Shown in pieces: positions 6,733 to 15,457 of a DNA stretch of 55,826 nt (within the stretch, counting starts at the first letter, position 1; the number at the start of each line of letters is the position of its first letter). A program made the position numbers and the translations under genes. The notes below the pieces were generated by a model, which worked only from the letters and a program-made list of their open reading frames with translations, was not told the DNA's origin and made no database searches. Origin of the DNA: Desulfobacterales bacterium (GTDB lineage: Bacteria; Desulfobacterota; Desulfobacteria; Desulfobacterales; JAAELO01); the NCBI GenBank assembly GCA_024226555.1, contig JAAELO010000078.1, forward strand, positions 1-55,826, in the 5' to 3' direction.

Positions 6733-9700
6733 TTATTTACCCTGTTTTTCAATGACATAGATATGAACGTCATAAGGTTTAAACGTATCTTCAATGCCAC
6801 CGCCACTAATGGTAACCAGATCAGTTTCTTTATATGCTTTTGCTGATGACATAGTTACGCCATCAATTGAGAGAGTGACTGTAACATCATAATTCTGTGC
6901 CGGTAGAGGAGGAACAGGGCTTTCACCAATAACCAGCTCGTTCTGCCTGGATGCAAAGATGTAGATTTTTCCGTCATACTCTCTGACCATTGTATCGATT
7001 CTTGCAGTCTGCGATCCGTAGTTAATTGAAACATCAAGATCTGATTCAGGTCCTAAAATAACCGGGGTTAGGTCTTCGAGCCATACCATGAATTCTGCCA
7101 TGGTATCAAAATTTTCCTTTGAAGTTCGTTCAAAATAATGGAACCAGCCGATTGCTTTTGAGCCGTGGATAATATTCTGCCAGATATTCATTTTCAGCAT
7201 TTCAGGGGTCGGGGCAGACCAGTTGGGTTTATTGTTGGGTGGTGTTTCGATGAACGACATGAGTGGAATTAAATTACCTGTTTCGCTTTGAAGGTTGCCC
7301 ATAATCCTTGCATTATCGGCAAAGGCATTTTCTTCCTGCTCAAACGACGGATAGAAATCAATTGCCATTAAATCGGCTACCTGGGTCCCGTAATTCGGGT
7401 GGATATTCTGCCCGAATGTTTTTGCATTATGGCAATATTCATAGGCCCGTCGTTCATCAACTGTGCCTTCTGCGCGCCATTGCCATCCCATGAAAGCGAG
7501 CATGACAGGATGTTCCGGATCACGCTGGTGGCAAGTATATGTCCAGCTTCGAAGCGTCGGGGCAATCACCGGCGGGGTTTGGAAGTTAGGTTCATCGCAC
7601 CAGTTCCAGATCATCATTGAAGGATGGTTTTTAAACGTTTTTACATATTCGCCCATCTTTGTGACATCCGAATTCTGGTAACGCCTTGTACGGGAGACTT
7701 CACCTTCGGGATGTTCATCATCCGGAGACTGGTATGAATAGATATAGGATAAGCCCGGCCAGTCATTTGGTCCCATTGCTTTTAAGGTTTCATCTATATT
7801 CTGGTTTTTGTCACTGTCGCATAAATCGAGATAAGTTTCCCATGACTCGAGCGAACGTCTTGTCGGATAAAAGCCTTCAGAAAAAACGGCATTAACATAA
7901 TCAGTCACAGGCGCAGTAAACGGAGTATTTCCCGGAGGCTGGTAGCCCCAGAGATTCTGCTCAACATTTATATTATTCAAGCCACAGGTTGTCACCGGAA
8001 AAAACAGTTTGCCGCGTGGGTAAGAGGGATCATCGACCTTATTTCTGAAGGAATTATTCTCATCAATTCCGGTGGCCGGTATGCCGTCATAAGGTTTATA
8101 AAAATACTCAGTCTTTTCTTCAAGCAGTGTTCCATCTGCCGAAAGAATTCTTACCTTCAGGGCATAATCTTTTTCTGAACCGGGGAGTTTATAATTTTCC
8201 AGAAGAAATTTTTCTTTTAACTGAAGGCTGGATTTATCAATAATCATCCGTTCTTCAGTAAGGTCGCCGCCTGTTATTACAGCCTGAAGTCTGTTTGAAG
8301 CATTTTTTGTGTAAATTCCCGGAATAATTCCGTAGATATATTGCGCTATCCGTGCATGGAACTCTGCATGGTGCAATTCAAAACCGGTTGAAATTTCATC
8401 CTTTGAAATAGCCTTGTCAAAAATCCTCAGTTCATCAATCAGCATATCGGGAGAATTTGCGCCGTTTCGGTCGCTTCCGATATAAATTGATTCAGAAGAA
8501 GAGGTGACAGAACCTTTCGCCACTTCATATCTCACAGGATTTCTTACACCATCTATATACAATTTCAGTGATTCATCATCGAGGTTTCCATTATAGACCA
8601 AAACAAACTGGTGCCAGTTTTTATTATTTAAATTACACCAGTCGTCCACTGAACCTAACCCTTCATCTGAAGTAACCCTTCCCTGAACCGCTCTGTCTCC
8701 ATAGTATAATACCTGAAGAAGCATATCGCCCTTTTGGATAATATAGGTGCGTGCTTCTGTGCTTATATTGATCTTTTTTGCCCAGAATGAAAGAGTGAAT
8801 TCATTTTTTCCGCCAAGGATATCGCGGGAATCATCAATGACCAGATATTTTCCATTGGTCAGTGAAACAGCCTTTCCTTCAATGCCCCGTCCAAATTCGC
8901 CCACTCCGTTTCCCCAGCTTACTGACAGCCCGTTATCCGAAAGATCGGCAATCGTATCTTCAAAACTCATGTTGAGTAACAGATTTGCCGCCGGTTTTGG
9001 GCCTGTTTTGTAATCCTCTCCTCCAATGATAATATCCGTGCTTTTTGTATATTCATTGCCTTTATGGGTGACTTTCAGGGTCACGGTATAGGTTCCTGGT
9101 CGGCAATAGGTATGGGTAACTGAGATGCCGCCGCCCGCGCCAGTTACAACGCCATCACCAAAGTCCCATTCATAGAGACTGTCCACGGAGGGCAGATTGA
9201 AATTAACTGCATTTGGCCCGGCGGTCCTGATGTCAGTATGATAATCATAGTAGTCCATCGTCATTGATTTTTCAATTGAACCAATAGCACTGAAGAATAT
9301 TTCATTTTCAACACTGAATGTTCTTTCTGTCTCAAGTGATATTTTTGCAGAAGGTACAGTAACCTCTGTTGTTGCAGAGATGTTCGAATAGCTTCCTCTG
9401 ATATCATCAGAGTCACAGGCGGCAACACGATAAAAATATGTCGTGTTTTCTTTAAGGCTGCTTGCGTCAGTAAATTGTGTAGTGTTCGCAGATAGTATTG
9501 CAATTATCCGGAAATTTGAATTATCTGCATCACTTCGTTCAATTATAAATGAGCTTTCAGAATCAGAGGTGTCGCGCCAGTTGAGTAAATTTCCTGAAGA
9601 GCTTGATTTAAACTCCAGATTTCTGGGTGGAGGTAATATTAGATTTGCAGGTGTTGGTAATTTTTTCTTAAAAACGGCTGTAACTGTTTTAAGCGAATCC

Positions 9701-9978
9701 ATTGTTAGTATTAATGGGTTGGCATATTCAACCCTGTCATTGCTTTCCCATTTCAAAAACTGATACCCTGCGACAGGTGTTGCCGTTAACGATACTTTCG
9801 TGCCTTTGTCGTACTCTGTCAGATCAGGCGATTTCGTCACTGTGCCATTTACAGCAGACGTATTCAGAGAAAACCTCTCAGTCGGAGTTTCAGTTGGAGT
9901 TTCAGAATCCGGACATCCCGCAATAAAAAACAGAAAAGCAAACAGTACGCAGAATTTTTTCATACTCACGGTTTTCAT
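6733..9978 (-). CDS. Multidomain surface lipoprotein with InlB-type, Fn3, PKD, LamG and glycoside-hydrolase-like domains
   Basis: The 1081-residue protein begins with a lipoprotein signal (LFFIAGC, lipid-modified Cys22). Domains in order: a divergent InlB B-repeat (about 36-107; GYQFLKWES, TVTAVFKK), a fibronectin type III domain (118-205), a PKD domain (213-320; YEWDFGDG, THTYCRPGTYTVTLKV), a LamG/concanavalin-like domain (333-545; FTLSFWAKK, NWHQFVLVYNG), and a TIM-barrel glycosidase-like domain (about 630-1000). In the last, WNWCDEPN near residue 793 and MSFIETPP near 909 sit where the acid/base and nucleophile Glu of clan GH-A enzymes are expected. It probably binds and cleaves a polysaccharide at the cell surface; the substrate is unknown. 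AAGGTG precedes the ATG, though a second Met five codons later is possible. Base composition looks less AT-rich than its neighbours, suggesting transfer. Confidence 0.8.
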   Translation of the reverse strand: MKTVSMKKFCVLFAFLFFIAGCPDSETPTETPTERFSLNTSAVNGTVTKSPDLTEYDKGTKVSLTATPVAGYQFLKWESNDRVEYANPLILTMDSLKTVTAVFKKKLPTPANLILPPPRNLEFKSSSSGNLLNWRDTSDSESSFIIERSDADNSNFRIIAILSANTTQFTDASSLKENTTYFYRVAACDSDDIRGSYSNISATTEVTVPSAKISLETERTFSVENEIFFSAIGSIEKSMTMDYYDYHTDIRTAGPNAVNFNLPSVDSLYEWDFGDGVVTGAGGGISVTHTYCRPGTYTVTLKVTHKGNEYTKSTDIIIGGEDYKTGPKPAANLLLNMSFEDTIADLSDNGLSVSWGNGVGEFGRGIEGKAVSLTNGKYLVIDDSRDILGGKNEFTLSFWAKKINISTEARTYIIQKGDMLLQVLYYGDRAVQGRVTSDEGLGSVDDWCNLNNKNWHQFVLVYNGNLDDESLKLYIDGVRNPVRYEVAKGSVTSSSESIYIGSDRNGANSPDMLIDELRIFDKAISKDEISTGFELHHAEFHARIAQYIYGIIPGIYTKNASNRLQAVITGGDLTEERMIIDKSSLQLKEKFLLENYKLPGSEKDYALKVRILSADGTLLEEKTEYFYKPYDGIPATGIDENNSFRNKVDDPSYPRGKLFFPVTTCGLNNINVEQNLWGYQPPGNTPFTAPVTDYVNAVFSEGFYPTRRSLESWETYLDLCDSDKNQNIDETLKAMGPNDWPGLSYIYSYQSPDDEHPEGEVSRTRRYQNSDVTKMGEYVKTFKNHPSMMIWNWCDEPNFQTPPVIAPTLRSWTYTCHQRDPEHPVMLAFMGWQWRAEGTVDERRAYEYCHNAKTFGQNIHPNYGTQVADLMAIDFYPSFEQEENAFADNARIMGNLQSETGNLIPLMSFIETPPNNKPNWSAPTPEMLKMNIWQNIIHGSKAIGWFHYFERTSKENFDTMAEFMVWLEDLTPVILGPESDLDVSINYGSQTARIDTMVREYDGKIYIFASRQNELVIGESPVPPLPAQNYDVTVTLSIDGVTMSSAKAYKETDLVTISGGGIEDTFKPYDVHIYVIEKQGK

Positions 9979-10475
9979 AAGTCACCTTATTTTATAAAAT
10001 TAAAAAATAGTTAATGATAATATCAGTAATTAAACAAAAAATGATTTATCTATCTTTAACTTCATAGCATTTCCATATCAGTTTAATAATTAAGTAAATG
10101 AGTAAAAAAACATACAATCCATTTTTAGTCAATATTACAAGTTAATAAAATAGTAGGGACCTCCAATAATCAGAAATTTTTATCTATACTATAAATTGGG
10201 ATCGCACCAGGATAACTATTCATGCATGGCATGTTAACGGGTTGACAACGGATATTTACGAGACTATAGCAATTGAGAATAACTTCTAAAAACCTCGATT
10301 GCTTTTTTCTAACTTTTGGTTCTGATTAAACTTTACTTTCAATATAAAATGGTTGTTGCTGGTGCGTTTTGAAAACCAAAAACACACCTACAACTGAAGA
10401 TTCAACCAATTTATCTTTTTTTTACTTCCAGAGGCACAAATTATCTAATGATTTAAACGTCATAAAACAATTAAT
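9979..10475. other. Intergenic stretch with repeat debris and one terminator-like hairpin
   Basis: No gene is seen. It holds a partial miniature-element end (GGGACCTCCAATAATCAGAA, about 10154-10173), a U-tailed hairpin at 10268-10308, an inverted pair TTTTGGTT/AACCAAAA, and a copy of the direct-repeat tail (CACAAATTATCTAATGATTT and onward) at about 10434-10470. Confidence 0.5.
10268..10308 (+). terminator. Possible rho-independent terminator with no obvious gene
   Basis: AGCAATTGAG pairs with CTCGATTGCT around a 16-base loop, followed by six T residues. No plus-strand gene ends nearby: the previous stop is at 6537 and the lipoprotein gene lies on the other strand. It could end a small RNA starting near 10200, or be chance in AT-rich DNA. 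Confidence 0.3.
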
Positions 10476-10604
10476 GGGAACCCTCTAATAACTGTTCTTT
10501 TTGCGAAATACTACGTTATTACCAAAAAAAAACTGTTGTAAAATCAGCTCGTTATTTTTGTCATCCTTGTATTTCATCAAAAATTCTAATTATTAGAGGT
10601 TCCC
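10476..10604 (-). repeat. Miniature inverted-repeat element, copy A
   Basis: It is bounded by GGGAACCCTCTAATAA and TTATTAGAGGTTCCC. Internal blocks TTTTTGCGAAAT, TACAACAG-like and TTGTATTTCATCAAAAATTC match, in reverse orientation, the other copies at 14036, 16496, 17944 and 55496. At about 129 bp it is non-coding. It lies between the lipoprotein gene promoter region and the CYTH gene. Confidence 0.85.
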
Positions 10605-10740
10605 TAAATATATTAAAAATTCAGAACCTACCCACAGACAATATAAACTGCCAATATCATTTTGCTATGGTTGATGTTAGTATATTTTTTTCAAAATAGA
10701 GAAATTTAAAAATCAAAATTTTATAAAGGTAAAGAAGAGT

Positions 10741-11259
10741 ATGGCAAGAAATGTAGAAATAAAAGCATCATTAAATAACATAAAATTTTGTTTGGAAAAA
10801 GCTGAGTCTCTTTCAGGGTTTCATCCAGAGATAATTGAACAGGATGATTTTTTCTTTAAATGCGATAATGGTCGTCTTAAGCTTCGGATAATTTCAAATA
10901 ATGAAGGGGAACTTATTTTCTACATTCGAGAAAATAGTAGTGGCCCTATAACCTGTGAATATTTTATTTCTAAAACTACTGAACCTAAAAAATTACTTGA
11001 GGTTCTGGAAAAATCATATGGAATCCATGGACGAGTAAAAAAAACACGAAAATTGTTTCTAATTGGCCGTTCACGTGTTCATATCGATAAAGTTGATAAT
11101 CTGGGAGATTTTTTGGAATTTGAAGTGGTGTTAAAAGAAGATGAAGATACTAACTCTGGAGAAAAAGAAGCTGAATATTTAATTAATCAATTTGAAATTA
11201 AAGATAGTGATTTGATCAATCGTGCATATGTTGATCTTATTAATGACGAAAAAAAATGA
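10741..11259 (+). CDS. CYTH-domain protein (class IV adenylate cyclase-like)
   Basis: The 172-residue product opens ARNVEIKA, the ExK-type metal/triphosphate motif that begins CYTH domains. The usual alternating strands follow: DDFFFKCDNGRLKLRII, ELIFYIREN, CEYFISKT, VKKTRKLFLIGRSRVHIDKV, and LGDFLEFEVVL with the late acidic cluster. CYTH tunnel-fold enzymes act on triphosphates (CyaB adenylate cyclase, thiamine triphosphatase, inorganic triphosphatase); length and the VDNLGDFLEFEV segment fit the CyaB-like subgroup best. AAGGTAAAGAAG precedes the ATG. It stands alone between a miniature element and an HNH gene relic. The true substrate cannot be told from sequence. Confidence 0.85.
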   Translation: MARNVEIKASLNNIKFCLEKAESLSGFHPEIIEQDDFFFKCDNGRLKLRIISNNEGELIFYIRENSSGPITCEYFISKTTEPKKLLEVLEKSYGIHGRVKKTRKLFLIGRSRVHIDKVDNLGDFLEFEVVLKEDEDTNSGEKEAEYLINQFEIKDSDLINRAYVDLINDEKK

Positions 11260-11301
11260 TAAAGAGATTAGAATGTCTGATTTCTTAAGACTGAGGGTAT
11301 T

Positions 11302-11363
11302 ATGGCAAAAGGTGTTTTTCAAATGTTATTAAGACATTCGGTGCTGAGAATTACCATCGTTAA
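11302..11363 (+). pseudogene. Relic of the 5' end of an HNH endonuclease gene
   Basis: The bases ATGGCAAAAGG, GTTTTT and about 18 bases upstream align with the start of the HNH gene at 3428. A deletion of about 4 bases then shifts the frame, after which the shifted frame reads SNVIKTFGAENYHR, comparable with SKVIPSYDDLPEEKYHF of the intact gene, and ends at TAA. About 60 bases of homology remain. The rest of the gene is gone. Confidence 0.6.
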
Positions 11364-11387
11364 AATATACATAACAAGGGGTTTAAA

Positions 11388-11759
11388 ATGACTTATGAAT
11401 TTAGAACACTTCCTGATGCCCAAATTCTCGAAGTTAAAATGCAAGGTCTTTTGAACAGCGCGCTTAGGGCAGAAGTCCTTTGTGAAGCTTCCGCTAAATT
11501 AGGCATTAACGAATACAACAGATTATTGGTTAATATTTTTGAAACGACAATTAGTGAAAAACAACTTTCGTTTGATGCATACCCATTGGTAGATGTATTA
11601 AAGAAAAATGACTTTAAGCCACCAAAAAAAATAGCTTTTCTGAAAAAGGAAGATCATGTAGTCCGCACTCTGTTTGAGAAGGTAGCTCAACAAGAAGGGT
11701 TTAACGTAAAATATTTTTATAGCAGAGATGAAGCCCTGGTGTGGCTTTGTCAAAGTTGA
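11388..11759 (+). CDS. STAS/SpoIIAA-like domain protein
   Basis: The 123-residue cytosolic protein alternates strands and helices (AQILEVKMQGLL; AEVLCEASAKL; RLLVNIFETT; KKIAFLKKE; VKYFYSRDEALVWL) in the pattern of SpoIIAA/STAS-like single-domain proteins. The closing DEALVWL is the typical last helix of such families, which bind partners or lipids rather than catalyse. An AAGGGG site precedes the ATG. No kinase or phosphatase partner is adjacent. The fold assignment is by pattern only. Confidence 0.6.
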   Translation: MTYEFRTLPDAQILEVKMQGLLNSALRAEVLCEASAKLGINEYNRLLVNIFETTISEKQLSFDAYPLVDVLKKNDFKPPKKIAFLKKEDHVVRTLFEKVAQQEGFNVKYFYSRDEALVWLCQS

Positions 11760-11812
11760 TTTTAGTAAAGGGTCATGGGCAAATCCTGAAAAAGGTACAA
11801 AGATCAAATCAA

Positions 11813-11838
11813 GGGAATCTCCAATTATTGGAGTTCCC
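11813..11838. repeat. 26-bp palindrome resembling two fused miniature-element ends
   Basis: GGGAATCTCCAA, then TT, then ATTGGAGTTCCC forms a near-perfect palindrome whose halves match the terminal repeat of the miniature element (GGGAACCTCTAATAA). It could be an internally deleted element, or a chance hairpin between two genes. Confidence 0.45.
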
Positions 11839-11938
11839 AATAAGAAATCAAAAGGAAACACTGATAAATTTAGTTTGCTGAGTGACTTTAAAGAAGGTAA
11901 GTTTACTCTGCAACAATATATTTAAGGGATTAACTACT

Positions 11939-12355
11939 ATGAGAGATTTTAGTTTATTTAAAGAAACAGAGCATATGCTTCAATGGCTTTCAGATGATCC
12001 ATATGAAGTTATATGTAACGAAATTGAAGATATGCTTCAGGAACAGGTTTCAGGAACAAAATTAATATCCATAAAAGTTACAAAAGAACCTCAGTGGCTA
12101 ACCGGAGGAAAAAAGCAGGATAAAGATCCTGACCAGATTATAATGGTTAGATCAGGAGTCGCATTTGAGTTTGATATCATAGTCAGTGTACCTTCAGGAG
12201 AAAAACACGAAATTTCAGGAACGTATACGTGGGTCGCACAAAATCTCGATGATTCAAAAAATATTCAGCAAAGAGTATGGTTTGACATTGGAGCAGAATT
12301 AGAGACTCATGGTTCTGAAGGTGAACTTAGCACAAGAATGTACTTTGAATATTAA
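11939..12355 (+). CDS. Conserved-looking hypothetical protein
   Basis: The 138-residue product starts at ATG 11939 (AAGGGA ribosome-binding site); an upstream in-frame start at 11882 lacks one. It is acidic and mostly beta: EFDIIVSVPSGEKHEISGTY, WVAQNLDD and RVWFDIGAELE. No signal peptide or cysteine is present. I do not recognise the family. It is followed 77 bases later by the amidohydrolase gene, and co-transcription is possible. Confidence 0.6.
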   Translation: MRDFSLFKETEHMLQWLSDDPYEVICNEIEDMLQEQVSGTKLISIKVTKEPQWLTGGKKQDKDPDQIIMVRSGVAFEFDIIVSVPSGEKHEISGTYTWVAQNLDDSKNIQQRVWFDIGAELETHGSEGELSTRMYFEY

Positions 12356-12432
12356 CATGGTACTCCTTCAAGTGATTAAAAATTCAAGCTTGCCAGACAT
12401 TTCATATTTTCATTATCAGAAGGATTTTTAAA

Positions 12433-13998
12433 GTGAATATTTTTAAAGGCACCATTATTACATGTGATAAAGATGACAATGTTTATAAATACCTTGTTGA
12501 GGATGAAGGTGAAATAGTTTTCACAGGAAACGAACTTCCTGATATTTATAAGAATATTGATATAACAGACCTTAAATCCAAAGCACTCATACCTTCATTT
12601 TGTGATTCACATACACATTTTGCATCATATGCATATTTTGCTTCTGCTCTTGATATTAGAAATATTAATAATTTTAATGAACTTGAAACAGAAGTAAAAA
12701 AATATGTCTCAGAAACAAATAATAAATATATATTTGGGTTTGGGGCATCAGAAAATAGTGTTGAAGAAAAAATACTTGTGGATAGAAGTATCCTTGATAA
12801 CATCCTGAATGATCGCCCGTTAATGCTCGTAAAATATGATGGTCACGCATGCATACTAAACACAAAAATGCTGGAAAAATTACCAAAGAAAATAAGTAAA
12901 CTAAGGGGTTATAACAGAAATAGCGGGCAACTCTTCCATGAAGCATATTTTGCAGCCGTAGACTTTTTATCAGGAAAAGTAACCCCACTGGCTCTAATGA
13001 GAAATCTGCAAAATGGAATAGATAATCTTGCAAGAAACGGTATTTCCATTTTGCATACAGTTGAAGGTGTTGGTTTTCCCCTTGACCTGGATGTTGATTT
13101 AGTGAGATTTGCAGGAAGAGGGCAAAAGAACCCTTTTCAGGTCAGGGTTTTTTTTCAGACTCTGGATATCAATAAAGTAATAAAAAGAAAACTTCCAAGA
13201 ATTGGAGGCTGTTTTGCCAATGCTCTGGACGGATGTTTTGGTTCCCTTGATGCAGCACTAATTCAGCCATATACAAATGACAGTTCAAATAAAGGAATTC
13301 TTTTTTATGAAGATAAAGAGATAGTTGATTTTACAAAAAAAGCCAACAGAGCCGGTCTTCAGATACAGCTTCATGCAATAGGTGATGCTGCTTTTAAGCA
13401 GGCTGTTTTATCCCTTGAAGAAGCACTGATTGATTTTCCACGGGATGATCACAGGCACTCAATTATTCACGCCTGTCTTGCTACGGATTCAGATCTTGAA
13501 AAATGTGGAAAATCAGGTATAGCTATTGCCGCTCAACCCTCTTTTCTCCATTGGCCTCTGGAACCATTTGAATATATAGAAAATATTATTGGTGACCGAA
13601 TTTACAATATCTCTCCCTATAGAAAAATGCTGGATATGGGGATAAGGGTAGCCGGTGGTTCAGATGCTCCCTGCACCTTACCCGATCCCATTGATGGAAT
13701 TTATTCAGTCTGCAACCATTATGTCCCTGAACAATCAATAACAATTCAGGAAGCATTAAAAATGTTCACCTATGAAGGAGCATATCTGTCATTTGATGAA
13801 CATAACCGTGGAAGTTTAGAAGTAGATAAAATTGCAGATATGGTTATTCTTAATAAAAATCCCCTGATAATGGACCCTGAAAAATTAAAAGAACTTAAGG
13901 TTGAGGAACTGTTTCTTTCTGGAAAAAAATATAAATATAATCAAAGTATACCTCGCTTAATATTTGAAGGAATAAAGGGGAGGAAGAAGAAGATTTAA
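12433..13998 (+). CDS. Amidohydrolase family protein (amidohydrolase_3/YtcJ-like)
   Basis: The 521-residue metal-dependent hydrolase has the composite N-terminal beta domain and a TIM barrel. PSFCDSHTHF carries the HxH metal ligands (His60, His62). LVKYDGHACILN, LHAIGDAAFKQAV, RHSIIHACLA and AGGSDAPCTLPDP supply the later His and the catalytic Asp of the D-A-P/S motif. The closing ADMVILNKNPL is typical of imidazolonepropionase-like deacylases. It probably hydrolyses a C-N bond in an amide or cyclic ureide; the substrate is unknown. The start is GTG, supported by AGAAGGA eight bases upstream. A miniature element begins 38 bases after the stop. Confidence 0.9.
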   Translation: MNIFKGTIITCDKDDNVYKYLVEDEGEIVFTGNELPDIYKNIDITDLKSKALIPSFCDSHTHFASYAYFASALDIRNINNFNELETEVKKYVSETNNKYIFGFGASENSVEEKILVDRSILDNILNDRPLMLVKYDGHACILNTKMLEKLPKKISKLRGYNRNSGQLFHEAYFAAVDFLSGKVTPLALMRNLQNGIDNLARNGISILHTVEGVGFPLDLDVDLVRFAGRGQKNPFQVRVFFQTLDINKVIKRKLPRIGGCFANALDGCFGSLDAALIQPYTNDSSNKGILFYEDKEIVDFTKKANRAGLQIQLHAIGDAAFKQAVLSLEEALIDFPRDDHRHSIIHACLATDSDLEKCGKSGIAIAAQPSFLHWPLEPFEYIENIIGDRIYNISPYRKMLDMGIRVAGGSDAPCTLPDPIDGIYSVCNHYVPEQSITIQEALKMFTYEGAYLSFDEHNRGSLEVDKIADMVILNKNPLIMDPEKLKELKVEELFLSGKKYKYNQSIPRLIFEGIKGRKKKI

Positions 13999-14035
13999 GG
14001 GATAAAATTCATAAAAAGTAAATCTGTTGAATTAA

Positions 14036-14192
14036 GGGAACCTCTAATAATTAGAATATTTGATGAAAAACAAGGCATAACACAAAATAACGGGTTGATT
14101 CGTTTATAAAAAGCTTTTATTTTATAAAGTTTACAGTTTTATTTTTGATATAACGATGTGTTTCGCAAAAAGATCAGTTATTAGAGGTTCCC
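14036..14192 (+). repeat. Miniature inverted-repeat element, copy B, plus a tandem end fragment
   Basis: It runs from GGGAACCTCTAATAATTAGA to TTATTAGAGGTTCCC, and the symmetry extends to a TTAA on each side. The interior (GATGAAAAACAAGGCATAAC, AACGGGTTGATTCGTTTAT, AAAGTTTACAGTTTTATTTT, TTTCGCAAAAAGATCAG) is nearly identical to the copy at 55496-55650. A second right-end fragment (ATTTCGCTAAAAGAGCAG, ATTAGAGATCCCC) follows at 14199-14230, suggesting one element inserted beside or into another. Confidence 0.9.
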
Positions 14193-14326
14193 TTAAGTAT
14201 TTCGCTAAAAGAGCAGTATTAGAGATCCCCTTAAATGAAAAGGAAGACAAAGGGGCAAACTTTTATTTATCCCTTTCTCTCCCTTTAAGAATAAAAATTA
14301 AGATCTGTATTATGAAATAAGTTTCA

Positions 14327-15085
14327 TTACTTGCCGTACTTCTTTTTTATTTTTTTTAGCGCACCAGAATTATTTAAATCATCAAAGGCTTTTTGAAACA
14401 CCTTAATTATAGAATCTGATGTTTTCAAACTAAAGGCGTAGTACATTTTCTTGCTGTCAAATTCAAAGACAGTTTCAAACAGATTCGGATCTATTCCTAT
14501 CTGCTTACAACTATTTGTAAAACCATCAATACTTTGTGGGGTAAGATCAACCCTGCCAATTTTTAATTTTCTAATGTTCGATGCACTTGAAGTAACTCTT
14601 TGTAGATCTTTGAGAGCTATGCCTGCTTTTTTAACTAAAAGCTGTTCCGTTACATCCTCTCTGATTACACCGATTTTATATTTTTTTAAATCATCATAAG
14701 ATTTAATTTTAATCTTTTTACTTTTAAGGGCATAGATATAAAATGTCATATCAAATATAGGACCAACCCACTTAAACATCTTCTCTCTCTCAGGTGTTCT
14801 TGTTGTTGTATAAAGAACTGCATTCTTTTTTTCCTGCACTAATTTATAGGAGCGTGACCATGGATATAGTTTTATATCCTTTCTTCCCTGTTGTGATCCT
14901 ATTTTTTTCAGCATAAGTACCAGCATATCAGTTGATACACCTTTAATTACACCATCCTCTTGAAAATTGTAGGGTTTCCAGTTTTCTGTCATTATTAAAA
15001 AACCGGGTAGTGATTGTGAAAAAAGATTTGATGATAGAAAGGTAATGAAAATGGTAATAAAAATTAAACTGAATCTCTTTTTCAT
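14327..15085 (-). CDS. Periplasmic substrate-binding protein, SBP_bac_3 type
   Basis: The 252-residue protein has a signal peptide (RFSLIFITIFITFLSS, cleavage near residue 23) and the family-3 solute-binding fold: ENWKPYNFQEDG at the N terminus, KGVSTDMLVLMLKKIG, LYTTTRTPEREKMFKWVGPI, the hinge DDLKKYKIGVIREDVTEQLL, KIGRVDLTPQSIDG, and a C-terminal FDDLNNSGALKKIKKKYG. Such proteins deliver amino acids or related solutes to ABC permeases. No permease or ATPase gene lies nearby, which is common for orphan binding proteins of this YtwP/HisJ-like subgroup. The ATG is preceded by GGAGAAG. Confidence 0.85.
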   Translation of the reverse strand: MKKRFSLIFITIFITFLSSNLFSQSLPGFLIMTENWKPYNFQEDGVIKGVSTDMLVLMLKKIGSQQGRKDIKLYPWSRSYKLVQEKKNAVLYTTTRTPEREKMFKWVGPIFDMTFYIYALKSKKIKIKSYDDLKKYKIGVIREDVTEQLLVKKAGIALKDLQRVTSSASNIRKLKIGRVDLTPQSIDGFTNSCKQIGIDPNLFETVFEFDSKKMYYAFSLKTSDSIIKVFQKAFDDLNNSGALKKIKKKYGK

Positions 15086-15457
15086 TTTACTTCTCCTTTT
15101 TAAGTATGTGGACTCTCTAAATACAGCAGGCTGTTTTTATCCTTTTTTGAATTTAAAAGTAGATTTATGCCAAAACAGAATAATTAATAGAAGAAGTATA
15201 AGATTGGATCAATGCAACGCAGGTTTCAATTAATGGGCGATTGTTAAATATTATATTTTAAAAAGAATCATTATACAAGTTTAAAGTAATGAGTAATATT
15301 GAAACTAATGAATTGAACCATTACATGGTTTATCTTGCGACCGATCAGTAAAAACGTTAGAGTGTTTGAAAATGGTTTATATTGGCTGGAATTCAGTTCT
15401 TAAAAAAATAATATGAAAGAATAACTTTATAAAAACTGTGGGACTAATAAAAATATT
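15086..15457. other. Intergenic stretch, nothing recognised
   Basis: These 372 AT-rich bases lie between the divergent binding-protein and DUF1835 genes and presumably hold both promoters. No repeat, hairpin with T tract or missed gene was seen. Confidence 0.4.
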
